From Candidatus Cryosericum terrychapinii (GTDB lineage: Bacteria > Caldisericota > Caldisericia > Cryosericales > Cryosericaceae), in NCBI RefSeq assembly GCF_003570925.1, contig NZ_QXIS01000006.1, positions 1-64,000 on the forward strand: a stretch of DNA of 64,000 nt, read 5' to 3'. Under the pieces are notes generated by a model. It did no database searches and was not told the origin of the DNA. It was given only the letters and a program-made list of their open reading frames with translations. Shown in pieces: positions 7,706-16,699 of this stretch. The position numbers and the translations under genes were made by a program. Each line of letters starts with the position of its first letter. Positions within the stretch are counted from its first letter, which is position 1.

Positions 7706-10336
7706 TCAGACGTCACCAAAACGGCGGATGAACCAGGTCTTGACGATCTGAGTGAGAACGACGTAGATCAACAGCATGCCCAGCAGGAGCAGCCAGTAGA
7801 GGGGCGGCAACGTGACAAAGCCCAGGATGCGTGCGATGGGTCCAATGATCGTCATCAGTGCGCCCGTGGCGACGACCGCCACCGAACTGATGAGCAGCGG
7901 TTTGCTGGCCAGACTCTGGATAAACGGGATCTTGTTGGTGCGGATAACGTGCACGATAAGCGTCTGGGTGAACAGCGATTCCACGAACCAGCCGGAGTGA
8001 AACAGCGCTGGGTTGTTCCAGCACTTGAACACGACCAGCATGATGAAGAAGGTCATGTAGTCAAAGACGGAGCTGATGGGCCCGATGATCACAATGAAGC
8101 GCCGCAGGTTGCCAAGCTCCCACTTCCGTGGCTTGGTAAGCCATTCTTCGTCGACTGTATCTGTCGGGATGGTGGTCTGGCTCAAATCGTACAGCAGGTT
8201 GTTGGTCAATATTTGTAGTGGCAGCATGGGCAGGAACGGCAGGAATGCGCTGGCGCCCACGACACTGAACATGTTGCCGAAATTGGAGCTGGCAGCCATC
8301 TTGATATATTTGATGACGTTCCCAAAGACCTTGCGGCCTTCGATGACACCGTCTTTCAGGACCAGAAGCGAGTTTTCCAGCAGGATGATGTCTGATGATT
8401 CTTTCGCAATATCGACTGCCGAGTCGACGGAGATCCCTACGTCCGCGGTGCGGAGAGCGGGTGCGTCGTTGATGCCGTCGCCGAGAAAACCGACTACGTG
8501 GCCGCGGGATTGCAGCGCGCGAATGATCCGTTCCTTGTGGTGTGGCGAAAGCCGGGCGAAGACGACGGTATCTTCCACCACTCCTGCCAGATCGTCGTCA
8601 GACATCTCTTCTATGGCCGGTCCCAGGAGGACGTGCGGCTCGGCTATGCCAACCTGGTGGCAGATGTTCACGGTGACCAGGTCGCTGTCGCCGGTCAGGA
8701 TCTTGACGTCGACGCTATTGGAATGAAGTGTCGCGATGGCTTCCCCTGCTGTGGTTTTGGGCGGGTCCAGGAAGGCAAGAAACCCCAGCAGGGTAAGGTC
8801 ATGTTCGTCATTCACCGTGTAGACGCGGTCTGAGGCACCGTGATCGGAGCTGGACGTGGCGAGGGCCAGGACTCGGAATCCCTGTCCGTTGAGGTCAGCC
8901 ACCAGCTGCAGGGCTGCTGCACGCCGGGCATCGTCCAGGGGAGACGCCGTGTTGTCAAGGGCAACGCTGGTGCTCAGCGCCAGGACCTCTTCGACGGCTC
9001 CCTTGCAAATGATGAGATCGGTCCCGCCGCCGTCTGTCACGGCAACGGACATGCGCTTGCGCGTGAAGTCGAATGGGATCTCGTCCACTTTGTGGTACTT
9101 TGCCTCCTCGACAAGCTCGCGGGCCTTGTCAAGGTGAGCCAGGATGGCAACGTCCATGAGGTTCTTCAGGCCGGTCTGATAGTAGCTGTTGAGGAATCCC
9201 ATGTCCAGGATATGACCATCCTCGTGCCCCAGAACATTCACATGTTTTTCCAGCTCGACGCGGCCCTGGGTGATGGTGCCCGTCTTGTCGGTACATAGGA
9301 TATCCATGGCCCCGAAGTTCTGAATGGCGTTCAGGCGCTTGACGATGACCTTCTTGCGCGACATGACGACAGCGCCCTTGCTCATGTTGACGGTAACGAT
9401 CATTGGGAGCATTTCGGGGGTGAGCCCAACAGCGACAGCGAGGCCAAAGAGAAAGGCCTCCATCCAGTTGTGCCGCACCAGGCCGTTGATGAGGAACACG
9501 GCAGGTGCCATAACGAGCATCAGCTTGATCATCAGCCAGGTGAAGTTGTTGACACCTTTGTCGAAGCTGGTCAGCTCGCGGTGACCGACGATGCTGCTGG
9601 CGAGGGACCCGAAGTAGGTCTCCTTGCCTGTCTGCACGACAACCGCCGTTGCAGAGCCGGTTTCGACGTTCGTGCCCAGGAAGCAGAGATTCGGCATACT
9701 CAGCACATCCGTCTGAGACGAATCCACAACGTCGACGTTCTTCTCGGCGGGCAACGATTCTCCGGTGAGGGATGCCTGGTTCACGAACAGGTCCTTGGCG
9801 GTGACGAGGCGCACATCGGCGGGCACCATGTCCCCTGCGGAGAGAGAGACCATGTCGCCGGGGACGATGTCCTGGAGGGCAACTTCTTTCGTGTCGCCGT
9901 TTCGGATGACCGTCGCTGTCGTCGTGACCATCTTCTGAAGGGCCTCGGCGGCGTTGTCTGATCGCTGCTCCTGAAAGAAGCGCAGAGCGGCGCCAAGGAT
10001 GACCATGATAAGAATCATATAGACGCCGGGACCGCCACCAGTAACGGCGGTGATAATTGCCAGGACGATCAGCAGGATGGATAGCGGGTTCGACAAAATG
10101 GCGATCAGTCGTTTGAGTGGGGAAACGCGCTTTTCGCGTGCGACCTCATTGTGACCATACTGGACCAGACGTGTTCCAACCACCCGGGTGGTGAGTCCTG
10201 TGGGGCTTGTGCCAAGCTGCTTCATCACGGCATCTGCATCCATGGAGGCAAAAGACGCGAGAAGCTTCGACATCTGAGCCGGGACCTCGTCACGCTTGCG
10301 TTTTGTAACTTCGGTTGGGGCAATAGGAGTGCTCAC
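7706..10336 (-). CDS. mgtA: Magnesium-translocating P-type ATPase (P3B)
   Basis: The 876-residue protein imports Mg2+ across the inner membrane with ATP. It has an N-terminal cytosolic region, the first membrane pair (about 85-125), the actuator domain with LTGES, the phosphorylation motif CTDKTGT (about residue 350), the hinge GDGINDAPALRTADVGI, and six C-terminal membrane helices. SSNFGNMFS and TNNLLYDLSQ are typical of MgtA/MgtB membrane helices. The length is close to E. coli MgtA. The start is GTG at 10336 with GGAGG eight bases ahead; an in-frame TTG upstream lacks a ribosome binding site. I saw no Mg2+-sensing leader. MgtA versus MgtB cannot be separated. Confidence 0.9.
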   Translation of the reverse strand: MSTPIAPTEVTKRKRDEVPAQMSKLLASFASMDADAVMKQLGTSPTGLTTRVVGTRLVQYGHNEVAREKRVSPLKRLIAILSNPLSILLIVLAIITAVTGGGPGVYMILIMVILGAALRFFQEQRSDNAAEALQKMVTTTATVIRNGDTKEVALQDIVPGDMVSLSAGDMVPADVRLVTAKDLFVNQASLTGESLPAEKNVDVVDSSQTDVLSMPNLCFLGTNVETGSATAVVVQTGKETYFGSLASSIVGHRELTSFDKGVNNFTWLMIKLMLVMAPAVFLINGLVRHNWMEAFLFGLAVAVGLTPEMLPMIVTVNMSKGAVVMSRKKVIVKRLNAIQNFGAMDILCTDKTGTITQGRVELEKHVNVLGHEDGHILDMGFLNSYYQTGLKNLMDVAILAHLDKARELVEEAKYHKVDEIPFDFTRKRMSVAVTDGGGTDLIICKGAVEEVLALSTSVALDNTASPLDDARRAAALQLVADLNGQGFRVLALATSSSDHGASDRVYTVNDEHDLTLLGFLAFLDPPKTTAGEAIATLHSNSVDVKILTGDSDLVTVNICHQVGIAEPHVLLGPAIEEMSDDDLAGVVEDTVVFARLSPHHKERIIRALQSRGHVVGFLGDGINDAPALRTADVGISVDSAVDIAKESSDIILLENSLLVLKDGVIEGRKVFGNVIKYIKMAASSNFGNMFSVVGASAFLPFLPMLPLQILTNNLLYDLSQTTIPTDTVDEEWLTKPRKWELGNLRRFIVIIGPISSVFDYMTFFIMLVVFKCWNNPALFHSGWFVESLFTQTLIVHVIRTNKIPFIQSLASKPLLISSVAVVATGALMTIIGPIARILGFVTLPPLYWLLLLGMLLIYVVLTQIVKTWFIRRFGDV

Positions 10337-10399
10337 GGCACTGACCTCCAGCAAAGGAATGATAGAACAGGAGACATACTCGTCAGGCCGCTGTCAGCG

Positions 10400-10822
10400 C
10401 TACTTGCCTCCAGCGTGGAGTGCCAGGACAGACACGAGGAAGATGAGTTTTGCTTCGACGATGGCCGTCAACAGGACTGCAACGAGAGTCACGTTGATGG
10501 AACGCCACCGATCACGTCGGTAGGCGACGAGGACGAGGATGGCAAACAGCACAGTCTGAGCGATGAGGAACATCTCCACGAGCCACAGCGGATTACGCCA
10601 CGGCAGTGCGCCCGTATCGCGCACCCATACGAAGAGTGCATACAGCCCTATGCCAAGAACGCCATTCACGATCGAGACGAGGAGGGCCTTGCCAAAGGTC
10701 CGCTGTTTGCTGCGGCACCACAGTGACGCCAGCCATAGCATAGTTGCCATCAGCAGGACCTCCGCCACCCGTGCGGGCACGGACATCAGCCAGGTATCGG
10801 AGAGCAGCCAGGAGAGCAGCAT
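10400..10822 (-). CDS. Four-helix membrane protein of unknown function
   Basis: The 140-residue protein is almost entirely hydrophobic, with four likely membrane helices around 15-35, 45-68, 78-100 and 108-135. There are no motifs I recognise. The order of hydrophobic segments is like DUF2391/PsiE-type small inner-membrane proteins, but I cannot confirm that. It lies between the Mg2+ ATPase and another small membrane protein, all on the minus strand, with a gap of 27 bases to the upstream gene, so co-transcription is likely. The ribosome binding site is weak (GGGAACG). Confidence 0.6.
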   Translation of the reverse strand: MLLSWLLSDTWLMSVPARVAEVLLMATMLWLASLWCRSKQRTFGKALLVSIVNGVLGIGLYALFVWVRDTGALPWRNPLWLVEMFLIAQTVLFAILVLVAYRRDRWRSINVTLVAVLLTAIVEAKLIFLVSVLALHAGGK

Positions 10823-10849
10823 GGTGACGTTCCCGGGACTGCCTGCCCG

Positions 10850-11242
10850 CTAGCGTCCCAGAACGTTAAACAGCAAGGAAGCGAGTATGAACAGGACCCA
10901 GATGATGATGCCGATCAAGGCTGCTTTGCTCTGTGCCTGCTTCTTGCGCGCATTCTGGTTCTGGAGATTCCCGGCCTGGCCTGAAGTGCGCTGGGCCATG
11001 GAGTTCGACAGTAGTTGCAAGAAGGAAGGAAGTGGTGCCTCAGCTTCCTGATACCTCTGGCTGACGCCGGGCCGCATGTCGTTCGGATCGGCCTGGTTTG
11101 GCGTGATCTTGTGCGCCAACATGAACTGGATCTCCTCGGTGGTTCGCGGTGGCGCGGCATAGTCGATGACCGCACTATAGTTTTCCGGCCGGTCACGGTC
11201 ATATCTCGAGTAGATCGGTCCTCGTTCCTTGTTGAGTTCCAT
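10850..11242 (-). CDS. Tail-anchored membrane protein of unknown function
   Basis: The 130-residue protein has a polar N-terminal part rich in Arg, Tyr, Pro and Gln and one C-terminal membrane helix (about 106-127, IIIWVLFILASLLF). It ends three residues after the helix, so it is probably tail-anchored with the bulk in the cytoplasm. No family was recognised. The ATG at 11242 has AAAGGAG nine bases upstream; the longer frame start would place the ribosome binding site inside the gene. It likely forms a unit with the downstream four-helix membrane protein. Confidence 0.6.
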   Translation of the reverse strand: MELNKERGPIYSRYDRDRPENYSAVIDYAAPPRTTEEIQFMLAHKITPNQADPNDMRPGVSQRYQEAEAPLPSFLQLLSNSMAQRTSGQAGNLQNQNARKKQAQSKAALIGIIIWVLFILASLLFNVLGR

Positions 11243-11358
11243 AGCTGTCATCTCCTTTGTCACGTCGATCCGTTGGCACCGAAACAGTATTGCTTTCTTA
11301 TTCTAGCACGTTGTGGGTTCGTCGTCATCTGGTCCGTTACCCTGTGGACTCTGTTCGA

Positions 11359-11982
11359 TCAGGCCTGGTGGCGCTCTGCCAGATACCGCCCGAGCTCTAC
11401 GGTATCCTGGGAGACGAATGGGTCGACGTCAGGGTTCGGGATGCCATAGTAGGCGGTGAACACGGCCGCCGCCAGGTGGTCGAGTGGGACGGGCCATGCT
11501 GCATACGCAGCTGCGGGTACCCGCTGCTGCGCGTTGTCTGCCGTGGCTAGCAGGTCCAGCAGGTTGAGGCGAAACATGGTCATGGGGTCCGTATAGGACA
11601 CCATAAGGTCGGCAGGAACCAGCCAGCGGAGAGCGTCATCCAGCCTGATGATCTGTTCGGGGATTGGCCCTGCTGGACGGCGTGCCAGACGGTCACGCAG
11701 GACGGCCATCACCCCGAAGACGGCGCCCGTCAGCAACAGGCTGCCGATTAGTGCGATAGCACTCTGCAGACGAGGAACCATGCCAGCGGCCCCGGACAAC
11801 AGACTAAGTCCGTAGAGGATGCCAAGGTACAGCAAGATGGCATACGCGGCGGCGCCTGCGATCTGCGTGGGATCGAATGCTGCAGGCCTCTCCTGCAGTT
11901 GCACTGTGGGCGGCTTCAGCCGGACCTCTGTCGGTTGGGGCGTCGTCATACTGTCCAGTACGGATGATGGTTGCTGGTTCAT
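11359..11982 (-). CDS. Two-helix membrane protein of unknown function
   Basis: The 207-residue protein has a 40-residue Pro/Gln-rich N-terminus, two membrane helices (about 43-63 and 71-95) and a C-terminal soluble half of about 110 residues with no motif I recognise. GAGGGGAAACC gives a good ribosome binding site before the ATG. It lies 116 bases upstream of the tail-anchored protein gene on the same strand. A sensory or scaffolding role is possible but unsupported. Confidence 0.6.
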   Translation of the reverse strand: MNQQPSSVLDSMTTPQPTEVRLKPPTVQLQERPAAFDPTQIAGAAAYAILLYLGILYGLSLLSGAAGMVPRLQSAIALIGSLLLTGAVFGVMAVLRDRLARRPAGPIPEQIIRLDDALRWLVPADLMVSYTDPMTMFRLNLLDLLATADNAQQRVPAAAYAAWPVPLDHLAAAVFTAYYGIPNPDVDPFVSQDTVELGRYLAERHQA

Positions 11983-12032
11983 GGTTTCCCCTCATCGAGA
12001 TGTGCTGCCATCATCTCAGGCCATGGAAGTTC

Positions 12033-12494
12033 CTACCGTTTCGCAGCGCGCCAGAGCCTGGCGATCCGTTCCTCTTCTTCGGAGGTCAGCTTGTAGTTGG
12101 TGAGGTGTGGTGACTGGACAACATGCATGTTCCACAGCTCTGCGTCTTGCAACAGAGCCGTCCGTGTCACGCATCCTTCCTCAGGGGTCAGACGAACATC
12201 GTCAAGGGTGATGTCGATCGAAGGGACCGTCGGGCCCGGCTGGTGTCTCACCCACCGTTTCCTGCCCTCGTCCGGGATGATGCGAGCCTCGGTCGTCAGA
12301 ATCCCGTGCGCGACGATGCCTCCTGTTCCCGGCCGGTTGCCGTCCAAGCGCCAGATGTAGACCTCATCGTCCGGGTACATCTCTTCCGCGGCGCGCTTCT
12401 GCCGCACATGCCACGAGATCTCGGCATAGTTGCGAAGATAGTTATCGAAGGAGGGAAAGTCCTTGGGACTCCCCTGAAACAGCCAAGTCGGCAT
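12033..12494 (-). CDS. EVE-domain protein, copy A
   Basis: The 153-residue protein is a stand-alone EVE (PUA-like) domain. Hallmarks are TWLFQGSPKDF at the start, DEVYIWRLDGNRPGTGGIVAHG in the middle and LTNYKLTSEEEERI near the end. EVE/PUA-like domains bind modified bases or RNA and often accompany restriction or modification-dependent defence, but free EVE proteins also occur in housekeeping contexts. The start follows GGGAGGTACGAT. It has a paralogue immediately upstream in tandem (12607-13074), sharing the same motif order with clear but moderate identity. Confidence 0.85.
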   Translation of the reverse strand: MPTWLFQGSPKDFPSFDNYLRNYAEISWHVRQKRAAEEMYPDDEVYIWRLDGNRPGTGGIVAHGILTTEARIIPDEGRKRWVRHQPGPTVPSIDITLDDVRLTPEEGCVTRTALLQDAELWNMHVVQSPHLTNYKLTSEEEERIARLWRAAKR

Positions 12495-12606
12495 ATCGTA
12501 CCTCCCGTGTCTGTGCCTGATAGTACTGTACGCCAGTGTCCTCGTTCATCAAGAGAGGAGTCAAATTCCTGTCAGTGTGGTTGACAGGCTGACCCGCCAG
12601 GAGTCG

Positions 12607-13074
12607 CTACAGGTCGCGCAACCTCCTCGCCTCCCATACCTGGGCCAGGCGCGCGTCTTCGACCGCGGTCAGCTTGTAGTTGGTCACGCTGGGCATACTG
12701 ATGGCGTGCAGGTTCCGCAAGGTAGCGTCCTGCAGGATCTCCGTCCTGAGGAGACAACCGGAGCGCGGGGTGAGGCGGATGTCGTCCAGCCTGATGAGGA
12801 CGGTTGGGATGGAGATGTTGGGCTCCTTGCGCAGCCAGGTGACGAAGTTCCTGTCAAGGCGGACGACGGCCGGGCCGGATAGGAACCCATGGGCCACGAT
12901 CCCTCCCGTTCCGGGGAAACCGCCGTCCGATCGCCAGATGTAAACGGGGTCGCCCAGGTGCATCTCGGGAATCAGTAGCTGCTGGTGGACGAACCATCGG
13001 ATGTCGCGGTGCGCCTGCAAGTACGCGTTGACGTCAAAGTCCCTCGGGTTGCCCCGGAAAAGCCATGTCGCCAT
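12607..13074 (-). CDS. EVE-domain protein, copy B
   Basis: This 155-residue paralogue of copy A carries the same blocks: TWLFRGNPRDFD, DPVYIWRSDGGFPGTGGIVAHG and VTNYKLTAVEDARL. The two copies keep the aromatic cage-type residues around YIWR but differ widely elsewhere, so the duplication is old. The ATG at 13074 is preferred because AGGAGGTGGCAA precedes it directly; the frame is open 20 codons further without a ribosome binding site. Ligand unknown. Confidence 0.85.
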   Translation of the reverse strand: MATWLFRGNPRDFDVNAYLQAHRDIRWFVHQQLLIPEMHLGDPVYIWRSDGGFPGTGGIVAHGFLSGPAVVRLDRNFVTWLRKEPNISIPTVLIRLDDIRLTPRSGCLLRTEILQDATLRNLHAISMPSVTNYKLTAVEDARLAQVWEARRLRDL

Positions 13075-13214
13075 TTGCCACCTCCTCGCCGCTCCTTCTG
13101 TTGCACAGTCTATGTCGTGAAGTGTTCTGTACAAGACAGAACAGTCTGCATTGCGACAGGTACCGTTTGAGCTTGTCGTGGGTTTGTGCGTGTCCGGCAG
13201 ACTGGTTCATAGCC

Positions 13215-13241
13215 AAAACCCCCGCCTCGTGCGGGGGTTTT
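13215..13241 (-). terminator. Rho-independent terminator after SIMPL gene A
   Basis: Perfect 11-bp stem AAAACCCCCGC / GCGGGGGTTTT with a 5-base loop, 24 bases beyond the stop codon of the first SIMPL gene. It is identical to the hairpin at 14270-14296, so it was copied with the gene. The T runs on both sides would let it work in both directions. Confidence 0.85.
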
Positions 13242-13265
13242 CTTCAGGACGGTATGGTGCAGATT

Positions 13266-14015
13266 CTAGAACAGGTAGGTGACGCTGACGCTCATCACAA
13301 TGTCTGTGGTCCCGGCTTCGACAGGAGCTGCAGCGCTTGTTGTGTTGACCGCCGCGTCAGCTCTGTACATCGGGTACGGAGTATAGGTGTTCTCGTTCAC
13401 GACGACCGTCTGGACGGACAGGATGGTCTTGCCGGCTGCCTTGGCGACGACATCCGCTCTCTTGCGGGCGCTAGTCATGGCGAGGTCGAGGGCGGCGAGC
13501 TTGGTCTGCTCGAGTGTCGCATCATCGACTTCGAAAGAGATGCCGTCGACCGTGTTGGCTCCGTTGTCAGCGATGAGGCTGACGGTCTTGCCAGCGTCCT
13601 GGATGGCGCGGACGATGACGGTCATGTTGTGGTTCATGTCATAGCCGTCGATAGAGTTCTTCTCAGTGGTCTTGTCCCAGACATACCTGGGCTGAAGGCT
13701 GTATCCAGTGGTCTGGATGTCTTCTTCCTTGATGCCTGCGGCCTTGAGGGCTGCGGTGATCTTGATCATGATGGCGTCGTTCGCGGTTTGGGCGGCATTT
13801 GCCGTGTCATTGTGAGTGAAGACACCGAAGTTGATGCGCGCGATGGTCGGCTTGACCGTGACCTTGCCGGTGCCGGTCACGCTGACAGTGGGAGGGACGG
13901 TCGACGTGTCAGCTTTGACGAGCTGTCTGGCACCAACGGCCGGTGACAAGGCGATGGCGGCCGCAATGGCCACGATAGCGATGGACTGCAGTGCAACAAA
14001 AGCAAATCTCTTCAT
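13266..14015 (-). CDS. SIMPL (DUF541) domain exported protein, copy A
   Basis: The 249-residue protein has a signal peptide (about 1-35) and one SIMPL/DUF541 domain, the family of E. coli YggE and the BP26 antigen. Visible blocks are VSVTGTGKVTVKPTIARINFGV at the domain start and IQTTGYSLQP and ADVVAKAAGKTILSV in the core. Family members are periplasmic or surface oligomers linked to oxidative stress or unknown roles. ACAGGAGGTATTCC gives the start. It is a recent tandem duplicate of copy B, including leader and terminator, and the copies differ mainly near the C-terminal loop. Confidence 0.88.
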   Translation of the reverse strand: MKRFAFVALQSIAIVAIAAAIALSPAVGARQLVKADTSTVPPTVSVTGTGKVTVKPTIARINFGVFTHNDTANAAQTANDAIMIKITAALKAAGIKEEDIQTTGYSLQPRYVWDKTTEKNSIDGYDMNHNMTVIVRAIQDAGKTVSLIADNGANTVDGISFEVDDATLEQTKLAALDLAMTSARKRADVVAKAAGKTILSVQTVVVNENTYTPYPMYRADAAVNTTSAAAPVEAGTTDIVMSVSVTYLF

Positions 14016-14269
14016 GGAATACCTCCTGTAGTACACAAACAGAGTGTGTGCCTGCCTTCGTTCGGTGAGTCGCGTTTCATGTTCACTGCTAGGACGTTGC
14101 GGTTGGGTCAAAGTTCCCATTGTCGGTGAAGTCTTGCGGCCCGTCGGTTGTCCGCTGGGGCGCATGCAGACGCGCAAATGATGCCTGTGCCGCTACGGGT
14201 TCAGTGTTGTCGTGATGCGAACAGTCGCGGAACGAGCCCGCGGGTCGGATCCATGCCCTCGCGCAATGC

Positions 14270-14296
14270 AAAACCCCCGCCTCGTGCGGGGGTTTT
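14270..14296 (-). terminator. Rho-independent terminator after SIMPL gene B
   Basis: The same 11-bp stem and CTCGT loop as at 13215-13241, 24 bases past the stop codon of copy B. It should separate transcription of the two SIMPL copies. Confidence 0.85.
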
Positions 14297-14320
14297 GCTC
14301 AGGACATATGCCTGCAGATT

Positions 14321-15082
14321 CTAGAACACGTAGGTGACGTTGACGCTGATCTCGACGTCCAGGGTCCCAGCTTCGACAGGGGCGGGCGCGCTGCCTGAAC
14401 CGACTGCCGTGTCGGCCGCCTTGTACATCGGGTACGGAGTATAGGTGTTCTCATTCACGACGACCGTCTGGACCGACAGGATGGTCTTGCCGGCTGCCTT
14501 GGCGACGACATCCGCTCTCTTGCGGGCGCCGGCCATGGCAAGGTTGAGGGCGGCGAGCTTGGTCTGTTCAAGGGTTGCATCGTCGACGTCGAAGGAGATG
14601 CCGCTGACCGTGTTGGCGCCATTGTCAGCGATGAGGCTGACGGTCTTGCCGGCGTCCTGGATGGCGCGGACGACGGCCGTCATGTTATGGTTCATATCAT
14701 AGCCGTTGAGGACGTTCTTCTCGGTGTCCTTATCCCACACGTAGCTGGGCTGAAGGCTGTATCCGGTAGTCTGGATGTCTTCTTCCTTGATGCCCGCGGC
14801 CTTGAGGGCAGCAGTAATCTTGCTCATCGTGGCGTCGTTCTCAGTCTGAGCGGCACTCGCCGTGTCCTTGTGGGTGAAGACGCCGAAGCTGATGCGCGCG
14901 ATGGTGGGTTTGACCGTGATCTTGCCGGTGCCAAGCACGCTGACGGTCGGTGTCGGAACGGTCAGCGTTGTGTCAGCTTTGACAGGCTGTCTGGCGCCAA
15001 GGGCCGGCGAAAAGGCGATGAGGGCCGCAATGGCTAGGATCGCAATGGACTGCAGAGCAACAAACGCAAATCTCTTCTTCAT
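14321..15082 (-). CDS. SIMPL (DUF541) domain exported protein, copy B
   Basis: This 253-residue paralogue of copy A has the same signal peptide and SIMPL core and is highly similar through residue 215. It differs in the short linker after the signal peptide and in the C-terminal PMYKAADTAVGSG loop. The ATG at 15082 has ACAGGAGGTATACC upstream; the frame is open seven codons further without a ribosome binding site. Surface or periplasmic location is likely. The retention of two near-identical copies with their own control elements suggests dosage rather than new function. Confidence 0.88.
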   Translation of the reverse strand: MKKRFAFVALQSIAILAIAALIAFSPALGARQPVKADTTLTVPTPTVSVLGTGKITVKPTIARISFGVFTHKDTASAAQTENDATMSKITAALKAAGIKEEDIQTTGYSLQPSYVWDKDTEKNVLNGYDMNHNMTAVVRAIQDAGKTVSLIADNGANTVSGISFDVDDATLEQTKLAALNLAMAGARKRADVVAKAAGKTILSVQTVVVNENTYTPYPMYKAADTAVGSGSAPAPVEAGTLDVEISVNVTYVF

Positions 15083-15229
15083 GGTATACCTCCTGTAGTG
15101 CAAAATCAGAATGTGTGCCTGCCTTCGTTCGGCAAGTCGCGTTTCATGTTCACTGCTAGGACGACGTGCATTCCCGGGAAGTTCCCGATTTCTATGAAAC
15201 CACGTCCTGGAGCGGCAGTGTTTTCCCGT

Positions 15230-16072
15230 TCAGCCTGTCGCTTTCTTGACGCCGTGGACCTTGATGCTTGCGACTGAGTGGACCAGGTCGTCGATACGGG
15301 ATTCGTCCGCGCCGACACACTGCTTGGCCACTTCATGCACCTCCGGGTCATCCAGGTCGACCGCGGCATAAGACTCGTCGACGACACGCACGTCTTCGAA
15401 TCCGGCACCCCGTATGATCGCCAGGTACTGGTCCTTCAGGATAGCCCCTGCGACACACCCGACGTAGGCCTCGACCGACGTCCGCACCTCTTCGGGCAGT
15501 TCCTTCAGGAGCACCACGTCAGAGATCATGAACCGGCCCTCAGGTCGCAGGACCCTGTTCAGTTCCTGAAACACTTTCTGCTTGTCCGGCACGAGGTTGA
15601 TCACACAGTTCGAGATGGCGGCGTCGACCGAGTTGTCGGGGAGGGGCAGAGCCTCGATGTCTCCCAGCAGGAACTCGACGTTCTCGAAGTTGCCCGCCAT
15701 CGCGTTGGCTCTTGCCTTGGCGATCATTTCCGGCGTCATGTCCACGCCGATGACCTTGCCGGTCTTCCCGACCTTGCGGGCGGCCAGGAAGCTGTCGAAC
15801 CCTGCGCCGGACCCCAGGTCGAGGACCACGTCGCCCTCCTTCAGGGCCGAGAACGCCAGGGGGTTGCCACAGCCGAGGCCCAGGTTTGCGCCCTCCGGGA
15901 CCGCTGCGAGGTCCGCGTCCGAGTACCCGACACCCTTGCTGATACTGCTGACGGCTTCCTCCGGCATGGGGCGGCATCCGCATCCGCATCCCGAAGCAGC
16001 GCCTGCGGCGATTCTCCCGTACTTGTCTTTGACGATCTCCTTCATCTTCTTGTCTGTCACCGAATCATTCAC
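15230..16072 (-). CDS. arsM: Arsenite S-adenosylmethionine methyltransferase
   Basis: The 280-residue protein methylates As(III) using S-adenosylmethionine. The SAM motif VLDLGSGAGFDSFLAA (about residue 83) follows an N-terminal GLGCGNP segment. Cysteines expected for arsenic binding are seen in GLGCGN, SNCVINL and VGCVAGA; an N-terminal CGCGC cluster adds further thiols. Length and motif order are those of bacterial ArsM. The GTG at 16072 is preferred, with AGGAGG four bases upstream; the ATG eight codons earlier lacks a ribosome binding site. It is divergent from the cupredoxin gene, and a palindrome overlapping the -10 of that gene lies in the shared gap. Confidence 0.9.
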   Translation of the reverse strand: MNDSVTDKKMKEIVKDKYGRIAAGAASGCGCGCRPMPEEAVSSISKGVGYSDADLAAVPEGANLGLGCGNPLAFSALKEGDVVLDLGSGAGFDSFLAARKVGKTGKVIGVDMTPEMIAKARANAMAGNFENVEFLLGDIEALPLPDNSVDAAISNCVINLVPDKQKVFQELNRVLRPEGRFMISDVVLLKELPEEVRTSVEAYVGCVAGAILKDQYLAIIRGAGFEDVRVVDESYAAVDLDDPEVHEVAKQCVGADESRIDDLVHSVASIKVHGVKKATG

Positions 16073-16156
16073 TCCTCCTCCTTGTTGTCCGTCCATACCG
16101 CGCGCATGACTGGTCCCAGGAAACCCCTTGATATTCGTGCCGCATGCCGTACGTTC

Positions 16157-16191
16157 TTGGACGTAGCCGGTATGACAAGTATACTATATAC
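16157..16191 (+). promoter_or_regulatory. Promoter with overlapping palindrome for the cupredoxin gene
   Basis: TTGGAC (16157-16162), a 17-base spacer and TATACT (16180-16185) form a near-consensus promoter. The 13-bp palindrome GTATA-CTA-TATAC (16179-16191) covers the -10, as expected for a repressor operator. No regulator gene is adjacent, so the operator role is inferred. Confidence 0.6.
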
Positions 16192-16257
16192 AGATTACTT
16201 GAGGACACGACTGATTCTTGAGTCGCACGAAAGTTGGTGGACCATAGGAGGTACCTC

Positions 16258-16662
16258 ATGTGCCATAGACGAAGTTTTTCCGCGCTCATTGTTCTGACCG
16301 TACTCCTCACGCTCGTCGCTGGCTGTGCTTCCAAGACGACACCAGGCACAATACCCGGGCCGTCGACGGGTGGCAATACGATCACAGTAACGGCAGCGGG
16401 GATGGCATTTGACACCAGCACCATTACTGTGTCTGCGGGCGCGCATGTGACAATCACGTTCATCAACAACGACAGCGGCGTCAGACACAATGTTGCATTC
16501 TACACGTCGGCGGCGGCGACAACCGTCATCAACATAGGAGGAATGACGACCGGTGTGTCGACCCTCACCTATACGTTCGATGCGCCGACCACGCCCGGGA
16601 CCTACTTCTTCCGCTGTGACGTGCACCCCAGCACGATGACAGGAGAATTCATCGTCCAGTAG
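16258..16662 (+). CDS. Cupredoxin-domain lipoprotein
   Basis: The 134-residue protein has a lipoprotein signal with lipobox VAGC (C23) and a plastocyanin/azurin-like fold. Type 1 copper ligands are all present in the expected spacing: H77 in RHNVAF, then C120, H123 and M127 in FFRCDVHPSTM. It is therefore a copper electron-transfer or copper-holding protein anchored outside the membrane. AGGAGG lies seven bases before the chosen ATG and a clear promoter lies upstream. Partner redox proteins are not in the window. It is divergent from arsM. Confidence 0.88.
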   Translation: MCHRRSFSALIVLTVLLTLVAGCASKTTPGTIPGPSTGGNTITVTAAGMAFDTSTITVSAGAHVTITFINNDSGVRHNVAFYTSAAATTVINIGGMTTGVSTLTYTFDAPTTPGTYFFRCDVHPSTMTGEFIVQ

Positions 16663-16699
16663 GAGGCAGGAACGCGCGCAGGCACACGGCCTGCGCCGG

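Larger units (their letters stand above)
14046..15163 (-). repeat. Duplicated 51-bp leader upstream of both SIMPL genes
   Basis: Bases 14046-14096 and 15113-15163 match at 49 of 51 positions. Each lies just upstream of a SIMPL gene. Together with the identical terminators this shows that promoter, gene and terminator were duplicated as one unit of about 1.07 kb. Confidence 0.85.

Noticed and set aside
13215-14296. Identical hairpins at 13215 and 14270 considered as CRISPR-like repeats
   Set aside because: Only two copies, 1 kb apart, each directly behind a SIMPL gene; they are duplicated terminators.
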